DNA of 64,000 bases from Streptomyces formicae (GCF_022647665.1 NZ_CP071872.1:1488001-1552000), one strand, 5' to 3'. Shown: positions 48,552-58,098, counted from the stretch's first letter. The notes: generated by a model not told the origin, from the sequence alone. Made by a program: numbers and translations.

Positions 48552-51500
48552 TCAGGTCGAGACCCGCCCATCGGTGCCGGACTCGGACTCGGACTCGGAT
48601 TTGGATTCGGATTTGGATTCGGAATCCGGCCATGAGGCGGCGGCGGCGCGCAGTACGGCCTTGGCCGCCTCGGTCGGACGGGTACGGAGGAAGTAGTGAC
48701 CGCCGTCGGCGAGTTCGTGCAGGTCGACGCGGTCGGCGAGGAGCTGCCAGTCGCGGTGGCGGTGGCGGGACTCCGCTGTGTAGGGGTCGTCGGCGGCCAC
48801 CACGACGGTGACCGGTGCGGACAGGCGTACCGCCGGCGGGTCGTCCAGTACGTCGGCGAAGTAGTGGTGGGCGGCGACGCAGTCGTGCCGGTAGGCGGCG
48901 CCGATGTGTTCGGCGCGCTCGGCGTCCAGCTCACCGAGTTCGGTGTAGCCGCTGTCCGCGCTCAGCTCCGCCGCGATCTCGGCGTTGCTCCGCCCGGTCG
49001 GCCCGCCTGGCTCGGTCGGCCCGCCTGGTTCGGCCGGCTCGGTCAGCTCGGCGATGGCGGTGCGTCGGGCGGCGGCGTCGCCGAGCAGCTGGGCGCCGAT
49101 GAACACCCGCTGCACGGCCACGCCGCGCTCCTCCAGCCGCCTGGCCGTCTCCACGGCCGGCGCGGCGCCCGAGGAGTGGCCCCACAGCAGGACCCTCGTC
49201 AGGCCGAGCTGTTCGATCTCGGCGACGACCTGCTCGACCACCTGCGCCGTCGGCGCGAAGGGCTCGCGCTCGGCGGCCAGGTCATGACCCGGCAGCTCGA
49301 CGGCGTGGACGGCGGGCCCGCCGCCCGCCAGCGCCCTGGCCATCGGCTCGAAGTTGACGGCGTTGCCGCCGGCGTACGGGAAGCACACCAGGGCGGTGGT
49401 CTGCGCACCGGCGGGTCCGCCCGGTTCGGACAGCGACTGGAGCAGTCCGGAGCGCCGCTGCGTCCTGCCGTCGACGAGTGCGGCGAGGTCGGCCAGGCGG
49501 GGGTGGCGGGTGATGTCCTTGAGCGTGACCCGGCGGTCCAGCGCGATCGCCAGCTTCACCGCCGAGAGCGAGGTGCCGCCGCGGTCGAAGAAGTGGTCCC
49601 GGCGCCCCACCTGGTCCTGGGGCATGCCGAGGACGGTCGCCCAGGCGGCCGCGAGGCGCTGTTCGGTCGCCGTGGCCGGCGGCTGGTGACGCTCCTCTTC
49701 GCCGGTGGCGCCGAGCTCGGCGGCCAGCGCGGTGAGCGCCTTCTTGTCGATCTTGCCGTTGCCGGTCAGCGGCAGGCTGTCCTTCCAGTGGAAGGCTGCG
49801 GGCACCATGTAGGCGGGCAGGGACGCGGCCAGCTGTGCCGCCAGAGTCTCGGACGCAAGGGGTTCGGGGGCGGTGTAGAACGCCACGAGCTGCTTGCTGT
49901 CACCGCCGGTGACCACCACCGCTCCGTCGCGCACCCCGACCGCGCGGAGCAGGGTGTTCTCGATCTCGCCGATCTCGATGCGGAATCCGCGGATCTTGAC
50001 CTGGGAATCCTTGCGGCCCAGGAACTCCAGCTTCCCGTCCGCATGCCAGCGCCCGTGGTCGCCGCTGCGGTAGAGCCGCTCGCCGGGCCGGTGCGGGTCC
50101 GCCATGAACGCCGCCGCGGTGCGCTGCGGATCGTTCACGTACCCGCGTCCCACACAGATCCCGGAGAAGACGATCTCGCCGGGCGCGCCCAGCGGCACCG
50201 GGTTGAGGTGCTCGTCGACGACGTACACGGCCACATTGGCGACCGGCCGGCCGAGCAGCACCCGCGCGGGCGCCTCGTGCATGACCTCGTGGTTGGTGTC
50301 GTCGGAGGTCTCGGTGAGCCCGTAGGCGTTCACCAGCCGCGCCCGCGGCTGGACCGTGAACCAGCGCTCGGCCAGCTCGCGCTTGAGTGCCTCGCCGGTG
50401 ACCGAGACGCAGCGCAGGTCCGGCAGCTCTCGTGGTTGCTGCTCCAGGGCGGAGACGACCACGTCGAGGTAGGAGGGCACGACCTGGAGCACGCCGACCC
50501 GGGCGTCGGTGATGCGGTCCAGGAAGCGCGGGACGTCCAGGACCACCTCCTGCTCCATCAGCACCGTGCGTCCGCCGACCAGCAGCGCGGAGACCAGCTG
50601 CCACAGCGAGATGTCGAAGCACTGCGGCGCGACCTGCGCGACCGCCGTGCCCTCGCCGATCCCCAGATCGTCGATCTTGGCGAAGAGGTGGTTGAGCATC
50701 CCCGCGTGCTCGCACATCGCGCCCTTCGGCTCACCCGTCGAGCCGGAGGTGAAGTAGATGTAGGCCAGCTGGTCCGGGGTGACCTCGACACCGAGGTCAC
50801 AGTCCGCGTGGTCCTCCTCGTACGCCGCCCCGACGAGCAGGCGCTGGATGCCGGGCAGCGAGCCGATTGCCTCATCGAGGGTGGCGGCGCTGCCCGATTC
50901 TGTCAGCACCAGCGAGCAGCCGGCCCGGCTCAGCGTCGTGGCGATGCGATCGGCCGGGAAATGCGGCTCGATCGGCAGGTAGACCCCGCCCGCCTTGAAC
51001 ACCGCCAGCACCGACGCGAGCCAGTCCAGGTTCCGCTCCGTCACCACCGCGACGACGCCCTCACGGTCCAGCCCCCGCGCCAGCAACGCCCGCGCCAGCC
51101 GGTTCGCCCGACCGTTCAGCTCCCCGTACGACCACTCACGCCCGCCGCACACCGCGGCCACCGCGTCCGGATGCACCCGCACCCGCTCCTCGAACAGCTC
51201 ATGCGCACGCCGTGCGGGCAGCTCCCGCTGCCGCCCCGCCAGCCCTTCCACCTGGAAGCGCAGCTCCTCGGGCGAGAGCAGACACGCCCCTGTGTGCTCG
51301 GCGTCCGCTCCGGCGGCGATCAGCTCCAGCGCCCGCGCGTGGTACCCGGCCATCCGCGACGCGCTCTCCGCGTCCAGGACGGCGGTGCGGTGGAGCAACC
51401 GCAGCACGAGCCCGTCACTGTCGTCCCGTGTGAATGCGACCGTCAGCACCGTGTCCGCGGCCGGCTCTCCGCCGGTGCCGGCGGGGTCGAGGACCGTCTC

Positions 51501-51959
51501 GAACAGCGGCCCGGTCAGTCCCAGCTCCCGCCTGAGGCCGTCGACCGGGAAGTCCTGGTGCGCGATCAGCGCGGAACCGGCCCGGTGGGCTTCGGCCAGG
51601 AGAGTGCGCCACGTGCCGGGAACGACGTCCACCCGGCACGGCAGCACCCGCTCGCCGCCCGGCGCCATGACATGACCCGTCACGACCTCCCGCTCACCGG
51701 ACAGCCCCGCCAGGACCTTCGCATGGGCCGCCAGCAGCACCGCCTCGAACGACACCCCGCACTCGTCCGCCACACGCTCCAGCGCCGTCGTCGTGCTGCC
51801 CGAAAGCAGCGTGACGTGCTCGGCAAGGCCCGGTACCGGACCAGGGCCCGGCACTGGCACTGGCACCGGATCCGCCGTCCACCGGGGGACGGCGGTGAAG
51901 CCGCCCGCACCCAGTTCACGGCGCCAGTAGTCCCGCTCGGCGTCCACTTCCATGTCCAT
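48552..51959 (-). CDS. NRPS: half-condensation / adenylation / PCP / thioesterase
   Basis: About 1135 aa. I start at ATG 51959 (GGAGGCGGAGAGA upstream); GTG 51977 directly after the previous stop is an alternative. N-terminal about 235 aa look like only the C-terminal lobe of a condensation domain, without HHxxxDG, so it is unlikely to make peptide bonds. Adenylation domain at about 245-750 (core YFTSGSTGEPKG, NAYGLTET, YRSGD, GNGKIDKK). PCP with Ser in FFDRGGTSLSAVKL near 797. Thioesterase with GHSSG near 930 and a His in DGGHYFLR near the end. Hand alignment gives a specificity code of about D-I-W-Q-S-T-A-D-D-(K), with acidic residues fitting a diamino acid such as Dap. The end encodes Ser-Glu/Lys hexamer repeats. 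No MbtH-like gene is nearby. Confidence 0.88.
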   Translation of the reverse strand: MDMEVDAERDYWRRELGAGGFTAVPRWTADPVPVPVPGPGPVPGLAEHVTLLSGSTTTALERVADECGVSFEAVLLAAHAKVLAGLSGEREVVTGHVMAPGGERVLPCRVDVVPGTWRTLLAEAHRAGSALIAHQDFPVDGLRRELGLTGPLFETVLDPAGTGGEPAADTVLTVAFTRDDSDGLVLRLLHRTAVLDAESASRMAGYHARALELIAAGADAEHTGACLLSPEELRFQVEGLAGRQRELPARRAHELFEERVRVHPDAVAAVCGGREWSYGELNGRANRLARALLARGLDREGVVAVVTERNLDWLASVLAVFKAGGVYLPIEPHFPADRIATTLSRAGCSLVLTESGSAATLDEAIGSLPGIQRLLVGAAYEEDHADCDLGVEVTPDQLAYIYFTSGSTGEPKGAMCEHAGMLNHLFAKIDDLGIGEGTAVAQVAPQCFDISLWQLVSALLVGGRTVLMEQEVVLDVPRFLDRITDARVGVLQVVPSYLDVVVSALEQQPRELPDLRCVSVTGEALKRELAERWFTVQPRARLVNAYGLTETSDDTNHEVMHEAPARVLLGRPVANVAVYVVDEHLNPVPLGAPGEIVFSGICVGRGYVNDPQRTAAAFMADPHRPGERLYRSGDHGRWHADGKLEFLGRKDSQVKIRGFRIEIGEIENTLLRAVGVRDGAVVVTGGDSKQLVAFYTAPEPLASETLAAQLAASLPAYMVPAAFHWKDSLPLTGNGKIDKKALTALAAELGATGEEERHQPPATATEQRLAAAWATVLGMPQDQVGRRDHFFDRGGTSLSAVKLAIALDRRVTLKDITRHPRLADLAALVDGRTQRRSGLLQSLSEPGGPAGAQTTALVCFPYAGGNAVNFEPMARALAGGGPAVHAVELPGHDLAAEREPFAPTAQVVEQVVAEIEQLGLTRVLLWGHSSGAAPAVETARRLEERGVAVQRVFIGAQLLGDAAARRTAIAELTEPAEPGGPTEPGGPTGRSNAEIAAELSADSGYTELGELDAERAEHIGAAYRHDCVAAHHYFADVLDDPPAVRLSAPVTVVVAADDPYTAESRHRHRDWQLLADRVDLHELADGGHYFLRTRPTEAAKAVLRAAAASWPDSESKSESKSESESESGTDGRVST
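48579..48628. repeat. Hexanucleotide repeat (GGACTC/GGATTC) at the NRPS 3' end
   Basis: About eight units of GGACTC or GGATTT/GGATTC coding for alternating Ser-Glu and Ser-Lys near the C-terminus. Length may vary between strains. Confidence 0.85.
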
Positions 51960-51977
51960 CGGTCTCTCCGCCTCCAC

Positions 51978-54506
51978 TCACCGCTCTGTTACGGCCGGTT
52001 GACGGAGGGCGTCCGACAGCTCTGCGGCCGGGTTGCCGCCCCACCGTGCGTATGCGGGGACTTCCTCGCCCTTCATCAGGAACGAGTCGGGGGCGAGCAC
52101 CGCGCCGTCGCCCATCGTCACGCCGTAGTGGACGTGTGCCTGGACGCCGAGTGTGCAGCCGGCGCCGATGGAGCTGTATTCGGACTTGAAGGTGCCGTCC
52201 TCCTGCGAATGGCACTGGATCTTGCTTTCCGGATTCAGCGTGCAGTCGTCGCCGATCGCGGTCAGCGTCCGTTCCGTGATGGAGCAGCCGTCGTCGAAGA
52301 CCCGCTTGCCGAGCCGCACTCCGAGAAGCCGCCAGACGAGGTTCTTGAAAGGGGTGCCGTTGAAGACGGCGAGGTATTCCTCGGGCACCTTCCACAGCCG
52401 CTCGTGCCACCAGAAGTACGGATCGTAAATGGAGCACAACTGCGGCTGCAGTCGGCCGAACCGCATCATGAGCCGCTCCGTCAGACTGAAGTAGAGCGCG
52501 GTGAACGCGAGCGCGGCCGCCAGGGACACCGAGATCATCAGCTGTCCGTACACCCCGTACGTGTCGACGGCCGCCAGACCCAGCAGGGTGAGTCCGAAGA
52601 AGTGCAGCCAGCGCACGAGCAGCCAGAAGGCCATCGTGCGGATGTTGTAGCGGTTCTTCGCTGCGAGATTGCGGCGCAGTTCCCCGCCGGTCCTGAAATG
52701 GTCGAACCGGGCGTCGCGCTCCACCGTCCGGGGGATCTCGAAGCTCGGCGACCCGAGCAGGCCGACGCCTCGGCGCACCTCGCCGTCGAGCGGAATCATC
52801 ACCTTCGTCGCGAGCAGGCAGTTGTCACCCGTCCTGCCGCCGGAGGGATAGGCGATGTTGTTCCCGAGGAAGTTGTGCGGTCCGATCGTTGCGCGGGACA
52901 CACGGAAGGACGTGCTCGAGTAGTCGGCGTTGATGATGGAGAGCCCGTCGGCCACCATCGTCCCCCTGCCGACCGTGCTCAGGAACGGCGTTTCGTGTGC
53001 CACCCTCGACCCGAAGTTCGAGCCGGTCTGCTCGACCCGGGACAGGTCGTACCCGGCGGACTGCAGATAGTGCACGATGTACGAACTGTCGCCGCACAGC
53101 CAGGCGTAGAACTTGATATTGGTCATGCGGGATATCGCGCGATGCAGCGAATAGCGCAGGCCGTACAGCGGATAGGCCTTGCCCGGCTCGATCAGCAGAT
53201 TCATCAGGCGCGGAACGGTGAGCAGGACGACGAAGCCCAGAACGAGCGCGCCGAAGAAGAGGCCGACGGAGAGTATCAGGGCGTCGAGGTAGAGCCCGAG
53301 CGCCGTGAACTCCGCCAGGCCCGGACCGAGGACATGGCCCAGAGCCGGCACCTCGGACATCAGCATGTATGAGCCGCCGATGGTCAGTGGTATGTACAGC
53401 AATACCGCCTGCGCCGCGGTGACCAGACCGAAGCCGAAGCGGCGCAGCGTGCCGCACTGCGCGGGCGCCACCCGCACGTAGTCGACGTCCGTGGGCTGTG
53501 CCGGGGAACCGTGCCAGTGCTCGCCGTCAGGGACCGACTGGCCGCTGTAGAGAGCGGACGTATGGCCGAGCTGGGCTCCGTCACCCATCGAGGAGTTGAT
53601 GTCGAGGACGGTCTTCTCCCCGATGAAGGCATCGCGGCCGATGGTGACGGATCCGGTCTGGATCCGTCCCGCGTACGCCCGATAGCAGTGGAGGTGCGCC
53701 TCTTTCCGGATCACCGTGTCCGGGCCGACCGTGAGCAGGTCCGTACAGACGGGTATGGCGCGGGAGAGGATCGTGACGTTCCTGCCGACGTGCGCGCCCA
53801 GGGCCCGCAGGTACAGCACGTACAGGGGGTTCCCCACGAGGAAGATCATCGGGTTGGCGTGGACGAGGACCTTGACGGTCCAGAAACGCAGATAGGCCAG
53901 GCTCCAGACGGGGAACTCGACCGGCTTCCACCTGCCGACGAGGATCCATTTCGCCACGATCGGAAAAGTGCACAGGCCGATGAAGCCGAGGCCACCGAAG
54001 ACGAGCGACCGCACATAGACGTCAGCGGCCCCCGAACCGTGGGCGACCCACTCGTATCCGCGGCCGGTGACGAGCCCGGCGACGAAGCAATAGCCGAGGA
54101 AAACAAGGAGCTGAGCCGCCCCGCACAGGACGAACGATGCCGTGCTCCGGGGTGCCACCGGTTTCTCCGGTATCTGCTCCAGAGCCCGGGCGGAGCCCGG
54201 TGAGGCTTCCGCGAAGGCGGTGGCAAGACTGCGGACCGTCGGGTACTTGTATATGTCCTTCATTGATACCGACGGCAGGTCGGGATGCTTCCTGACCCGG
54301 GCACAGAACTGCGCCATCACCAGAGAGTTGGCCCCCAGGTCATCGAAGAAATGACTGTCGACCGACACCTGCTCGACGCTCACGACATCAGCCAGAACTT
54401 CGGCGAAGTTCCTTTCGGTACCATTCGTCTTGCCCCGGTAGCTACGATGTGTGATTGCAGATTCATCTGGTTCAGGCGTCAAGACCTCGACAGATTTTTC
54501 CACCAT
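51978..54506 (-). CDS. Carrier-domain plus membrane tandem-domain protein, Pls/PosA C-terminal type (paralogue B)
   Basis: An 842-aa protein. PCP at about 28-105 with Ser61 in FFDDLGANSLVMAQF, then three blocks of membrane helices (starting at about 125, 380 and 650) separated by soluble hexapeptide-repeat (left-handed beta-helix) domains: TVIRKEAHL...GRDAFIGEKTVLDINSS at about 300, HNFLGNNIAYPSGG near 570, and GDDCTLNPESKIQCHS near 755. This is the terminal region of Pls (epsilon-poly-L-lysine synthetase), which makes isopeptide or peptide bonds without a classic C domain. The adenylation domain is not fused here. ATG 54506 with AAGGGG about 6 bases upstream; the extra N-terminus to 54584 is rejected because the paralogue lacks it. 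The NRPS gene begins immediately downstream. Confidence 0.88.
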   Translation of the reverse strand: MVEKSVEVLTPEPDESAITHRSYRGKTNGTERNFAEVLADVVSVEQVSVDSHFFDDLGANSLVMAQFCARVRKHPDLPSVSMKDIYKYPTVRSLATAFAEASPGSARALEQIPEKPVAPRSTASFVLCGAAQLLVFLGYCFVAGLVTGRGYEWVAHGSGAADVYVRSLVFGGLGFIGLCTFPIVAKWILVGRWKPVEFPVWSLAYLRFWTVKVLVHANPMIFLVGNPLYVLYLRALGAHVGRNVTILSRAIPVCTDLLTVGPDTVIRKEAHLHCYRAYAGRIQTGSVTIGRDAFIGEKTVLDINSSMGDGAQLGHTSALYSGQSVPDGEHWHGSPAQPTDVDYVRVAPAQCGTLRRFGFGLVTAAQAVLLYIPLTIGGSYMLMSEVPALGHVLGPGLAEFTALGLYLDALILSVGLFFGALVLGFVVLLTVPRLMNLLIEPGKAYPLYGLRYSLHRAISRMTNIKFYAWLCGDSSYIVHYLQSAGYDLSRVEQTGSNFGSRVAHETPFLSTVGRGTMVADGLSIINADYSSTSFRVSRATIGPHNFLGNNIAYPSGGRTGDNCLLATKVMIPLDGEVRRGVGLLGSPSFEIPRTVERDARFDHFRTGGELRRNLAAKNRYNIRTMAFWLLVRWLHFFGLTLLGLAAVDTYGVYGQLMISVSLAAALAFTALYFSLTERLMMRFGRLQPQLCSIYDPYFWWHERLWKVPEEYLAVFNGTPFKNLVWRLLGVRLGKRVFDDGCSITERTLTAIGDDCTLNPESKIQCHSQEDGTFKSEYSSIGAGCTLGVQAHVHYGVTMGDGAVLAPDSFLMKGEEVPAYARWGGNPAAELSDALRQPAVTER

Positions 54507-55298
54507 GCGGGCCCCTTGAGAAAGGTCGAACACCCGCCGGTCACAGCGACCGGCATCCGGTGTTCGCACGCTCCGTACTCGCACTCCGGCTCATGGCCGG
54601 GGCGAGCGATCCGGAGCCACAGTCGTGAGCTCTGGTCTGATCACCAAGTCACGATCTACAGTCTCCGCCGTCCACCGCCGGGCTGCCACTCGAACTCGAC
54701 CGTTCTGGTACGGCAGTAGCTGTTGCGCTGGTCGGTGTTGGCGTCGGCGCCGTCATGGGTAGCCGTCATGGGTATGGGCATCTATGCGGGCGCATTGACC
54801 CTGCGAGTGGCGTGTACCGGGTTCCAAGCGGGCCGGACCGGCCGCACGCAACAGTCGCCATTGGAGTTTTCCCTCAGGAGCCACAACGCGGAGCCTGTTG
54901 CCGCGTATTCCGCTTCTTTCAAAAAAATTCCGTCCGACCGGCTGGTATTCCCCCGATGCAGGGAAAATATGACCATTGTGTGACGGTGGCTACGTGGCGG
55001 CGATAAGACGGCGGGCTACGTGAGGGCGATCCCGCCGCCGTAAGAAGGAACGGCACGTCGTCCGGCGCCTGACCGCGTCGAGCTCGCCACACTCCGTTGC
55101 CGCACTCCGCGCACTCCGCGCACTCCGCGTGCACCGCGTGCACCGCACGGCGAGCATGGGCGGGCCCTCGGACGTGGCCCGCCCATACTCTCGTCGTGCT
55201 CGTCGTGGCGTCGACCCCAGGCGCCGCCGGGAGTGCACCCGGCCGCGCAGGGGTCGCCGGAGGTGCACCCCGGCCGGGCAGGACCGCCGCCGCTGCCC
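54507..55298. other. 792-base intergenic region between the two Pls-like paralogues
   Basis: I see no credible gene. It holds the leader of paralogue B, including a block at about 54657-54693 similar to the leader of paralogue A (57908-57942), a run of TGGGTAGCCGTCATGGGTA-type repeats near 54763 and short GCACTCCGC/GTGCACCGC tandem repeats at about 55087-55147. Confidence 0.6.
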
Positions 55299-57836
55299 TC
55301 AGGTCACGGGCTGAGGCTGGGAGGGGGCATCTCGCATCTCCGTCGCCGGGTTGCCGGCCCACTGCGCGTACGCGGGGACTTCCTCGCCCTTCATCAGGAA
55401 CGAGTCGGGGGCGAGCACGGCCCCCTCGCCCATCGTCACGCCGTAGTGGACGTGGGCGCCGACGCCGAGGGTGCAGCCGGCGCCGACCGTGCTGTGGTCG
55501 GACTTGAAGGTGCCGTCCTCCTGCGAGTGGCACTGGATCTTGCTTCCCGCATTGAGCGTGCAGTAGTCCCCGATGGTGGTGAGCGTCCGCTCCGTCAGAT
55601 AGCAGCCGTCGTCGAACACCCGGCTGCCGAGCCGAACGCCCAGCATGCGCCAGATCACGTTCTTGAAGGGGGTGCCGTTGAAGATGTTGAGATACTCGTC
55701 CGGCACCTTCCAAAGGCGCTCGTGCCACCAGAAGTACGGGTCGTAGATGGAACACAGGCGCGGTTGCAGTGCACGGAATGCCGCGATGCCGCGCTCCACC
55801 AGCACGAAGTAGACGGCGGTGAAAGCGACCGAGCCCGCCAGGTACAGGGCGATCATGATCTGTCCGAACACCCCGTACATATCGATGGTGGCGAGGCCCA
55901 GCAGTGTGAGCGCGAATACGTGCACCCAGCGCGCGAAGAGGAAGAAGACCATCGAGCGGATGTTGTAGCGGTTCTTCGCGGCGAGATTGCGGTGCAGCTC
56001 GTCCCCGGTCCTGAGGTGGTCGAACCGGCCGTCGCGCTCCACCGACCGGGGGATCTCGAAGCAGGGTGAGCCGAGCAGGCCCACCCCCTCGCGGACCTTG
56101 CCGTCGAGCGGCACCATCACCTTCGTCGCCAGGAGGCAGTTGTCACCCGTTCTGGCCCCCGCGGGATAGGCGATGTTGTTCCCGAGGAAGTTGTGTGCCC
56201 CGATCGTTGTGCGGGACACGCGGAAGGACGTGCTCGAATAGTCGGCATTCATGATCGAGAGTCCGTCGGCCACCATCGTTCCACTGCCGACCGAGCTCAA
56301 GTACGGCGTCTCGTGCTGCACTTCGGTGCCGAAGTTCGAGCCGGTCTGCTCGACCCGGGCCAAGTCGTATCCGAGGCCGCGCAAATAGTGAACGATATAG
56401 GAGCTGTCGCCGAACAGCCATTTGAAGAACTTCACGTTGGTCATGCGGGCGATCGCGCGGTGCGTCGAGTAATGCAGACCGTACAGCGGATAGACCTTGT
56501 CCGGCTTGATCATCAGGTTCAGCAGACGCGGCACGGTGAAATGCACGGCGAGGCCCAGGAGGAGCGAGCCGAAGAACACGACGAGGGAAAGGAGCAGCGC
56601 GTCGAGGTAGAGCACGGACGACGTGAACTTCACCGTGCCCGGGGCCAGCACCCTGTCCAGCGCCGGCACCTCGGTCAGCACCATGTACGCGCCCCCCACG
56701 GCCAGCGGCACGTAAAGGACGAACAGCTGGACCACGCCGGCCAGGCCGTAGCCGGCCCGCCGCAGCGTGCTGTACGGCATGGGCTCGACCCGCACGTAGT
56801 CGACGTCCGCGGGCTGCGCCGGGCAACCGTGCCACCGCTGCCCCGCCGGGACCACCTGGCCGCAGTGCAGCGTGGAGGTGTGGCCGAGCTGCGCCCCGTC
56901 GCCCATCGACGTGTCGATGTCGAGCACGGTCTTCTCGCCGATGAACGCGTCCCGGCCGATGGTGATCCGGCCGGTCTGGATACGCCCGCCGTGCGCCCGG
57001 TAGCCGAGGAAGAACGCGTCCTTGCGGATCACCGTACCGGCGCCGATCGTCAGCAGGTCGGTGCAGACCGGAACGGTGGGGGAGAGGATCGTGACCCCCT
57101 TGCCGATCCGCGCGCCGAGAGCCCGCAGATACAGCACGTACAGCGGACTGCCGGCGAAGAGGATCATCGGGTTGGCGTGGACCAGCGTCTTGACGGTCCA
57201 GAACCGCAGATAGGCCAGGCTCCAGACCGGGAACTCGCGGGTCTTCCAGCGCCCGATGAGGATCCATTTGGCCACGATCGGGAAAACGCAGATGCCGATG
57301 AAACCGGCGCCGCCGAAGAGGACCGAGCGCAGATAGATCTCGATCAGTCCCGTTCCCGCGGAAACCCACTTGTAGCCCTGCTCGGTGACAAGTCCGGCGA
57401 GGCAGCAGTATCCGAGGAAAAGCAGGAACTGCAGTGTTCCGCAAAGGACATACTGCAGCCGGCCTGCCGGCGCCGCCACCTCGGGCGGCGTCGCCGGGAG
57501 CGACGGCTCCACGGCGGCGGGCTGAACGGGCCGGGCCTCCGTGAGCGCCGTCGCGAGGCTCCGGACCGTGGGGTACCGGTAGATGTCCTTCATCGACACC
57601 GACGGCAGGTCCGCACGCTTCCTGACCCGTGCGCAGAACTGCGCCATCACCAGAGAGTTCGCACCGAGGTCGTCGAAGAAATGGCTGTCGACCGACACCC
57701 ACTCGAGGCACGCGACGTCGGCCAGCATCTCGGCGAAGTCCCTCTCGGTACCCGTCGCCGATTCGGAGTAACTGCGGTTGACAATCGCAGATTCATCCGG
57801 TTCCGGCGTCAAGACCTCGACAGGATTCTCGTCCAT
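55299..57836 (-). CDS. Carrier-domain plus membrane tandem-domain protein, Pls/PosA C-terminal type (paralogue A)
   Basis: An 845-aa paralogue of the previous protein with the same order: PCP (Ser61 in LGANSLVM), membrane helices from about residue 128, and three hexapeptide-repeat soluble domains (IGRDAFIGEKTVLDIDTSMG; HNFLGNNIAYPAGAR; GDYCTLNAGSKIQCHSQ). By eye identity with paralogue B is high throughout. Start ATG 57836 with GGAGC a few bases upstream. It is the first gene of the cluster. In known poly-amino-acid synthetases one polypeptide carries A, PCP and this region; here the loaded amino acid has to be transferred from the separate NRPS or the NRPS has to load these PCPs in trans. 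Why there are two copies is unknown. Confidence 0.88.
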   Translation of the reverse strand: MDENPVEVLTPEPDESAIVNRSYSESATGTERDFAEMLADVACLEWVSVDSHFFDDLGANSLVMAQFCARVRKRADLPSVSMKDIYRYPTVRSLATALTEARPVQPAAVEPSLPATPPEVAAPAGRLQYVLCGTLQFLLFLGYCCLAGLVTEQGYKWVSAGTGLIEIYLRSVLFGGAGFIGICVFPIVAKWILIGRWKTREFPVWSLAYLRFWTVKTLVHANPMILFAGSPLYVLYLRALGARIGKGVTILSPTVPVCTDLLTIGAGTVIRKDAFFLGYRAHGGRIQTGRITIGRDAFIGEKTVLDIDTSMGDGAQLGHTSTLHCGQVVPAGQRWHGCPAQPADVDYVRVEPMPYSTLRRAGYGLAGVVQLFVLYVPLAVGGAYMVLTEVPALDRVLAPGTVKFTSSVLYLDALLLSLVVFFGSLLLGLAVHFTVPRLLNLMIKPDKVYPLYGLHYSTHRAIARMTNVKFFKWLFGDSSYIVHYLRGLGYDLARVEQTGSNFGTEVQHETPYLSSVGSGTMVADGLSIMNADYSSTSFRVSRTTIGAHNFLGNNIAYPAGARTGDNCLLATKVMVPLDGKVREGVGLLGSPCFEIPRSVERDGRFDHLRTGDELHRNLAAKNRYNIRSMVFFLFARWVHVFALTLLGLATIDMYGVFGQIMIALYLAGSVAFTAVYFVLVERGIAAFRALQPRLCSIYDPYFWWHERLWKVPDEYLNIFNGTPFKNVIWRMLGVRLGSRVFDDGCYLTERTLTTIGDYCTLNAGSKIQCHSQEDGTFKSDHSTVGAGCTLGVGAHVHYGVTMGEGAVLAPDSFLMKGEEVPAYAQWAGNPATEMRDAPSQPQPVT

Positions 57837-58098
57837 GCAAGCTCCTTTGAGGAAGTCGCGGCCACCAGTGTTCCTGAACTCTTTGTCCGGCTCATGGAAT
57901 CACGCCTCAGTCTCCGCCGACCTTCGCCGGGCTGCCATTCGAGGCCGATCACACCGGAGCGGCCATCGGTGGACAGACGGCTGTACACACGTACGGCGCG
58001 TTGAGCCATGCGGGTGACGCGTCCCTGCTGTGCCGTGGCGTACCACGCCGCGGCGTGGCGTGGCGTGGCCTGCCGCGAAAGCGGTGCCGTGCCCTGGC
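57837..58098 (-). promoter_or_regulatory. Leader region of the Dap cluster
   Basis: 262 bases between the kinase-receptor gene end and the first cluster gene. The block CAGTCTCCGCCG...CGCCGGGCTGCCATTCGA (plus strand, 57908-57942) recurs with few changes at 54656-54693 before paralogue B, so promoter or leader sequence was duplicated with the gene. A short GGCGTGGCGTGGCGTGG run lies at about 58052-58068. No gene is seen. Confidence 0.5.

Noticed and set aside
48696..53372. 1558-aa plus-strand frame opposite the NRPS
   Set aside because: Antisense shadow of the NRPS and Pls-like genes; no motifs.
54919..55755. 278-aa minus-strand frame between the Pls-like genes
   Set aside because: Out-of-frame shadow of paralogue A running into the intergenic region.
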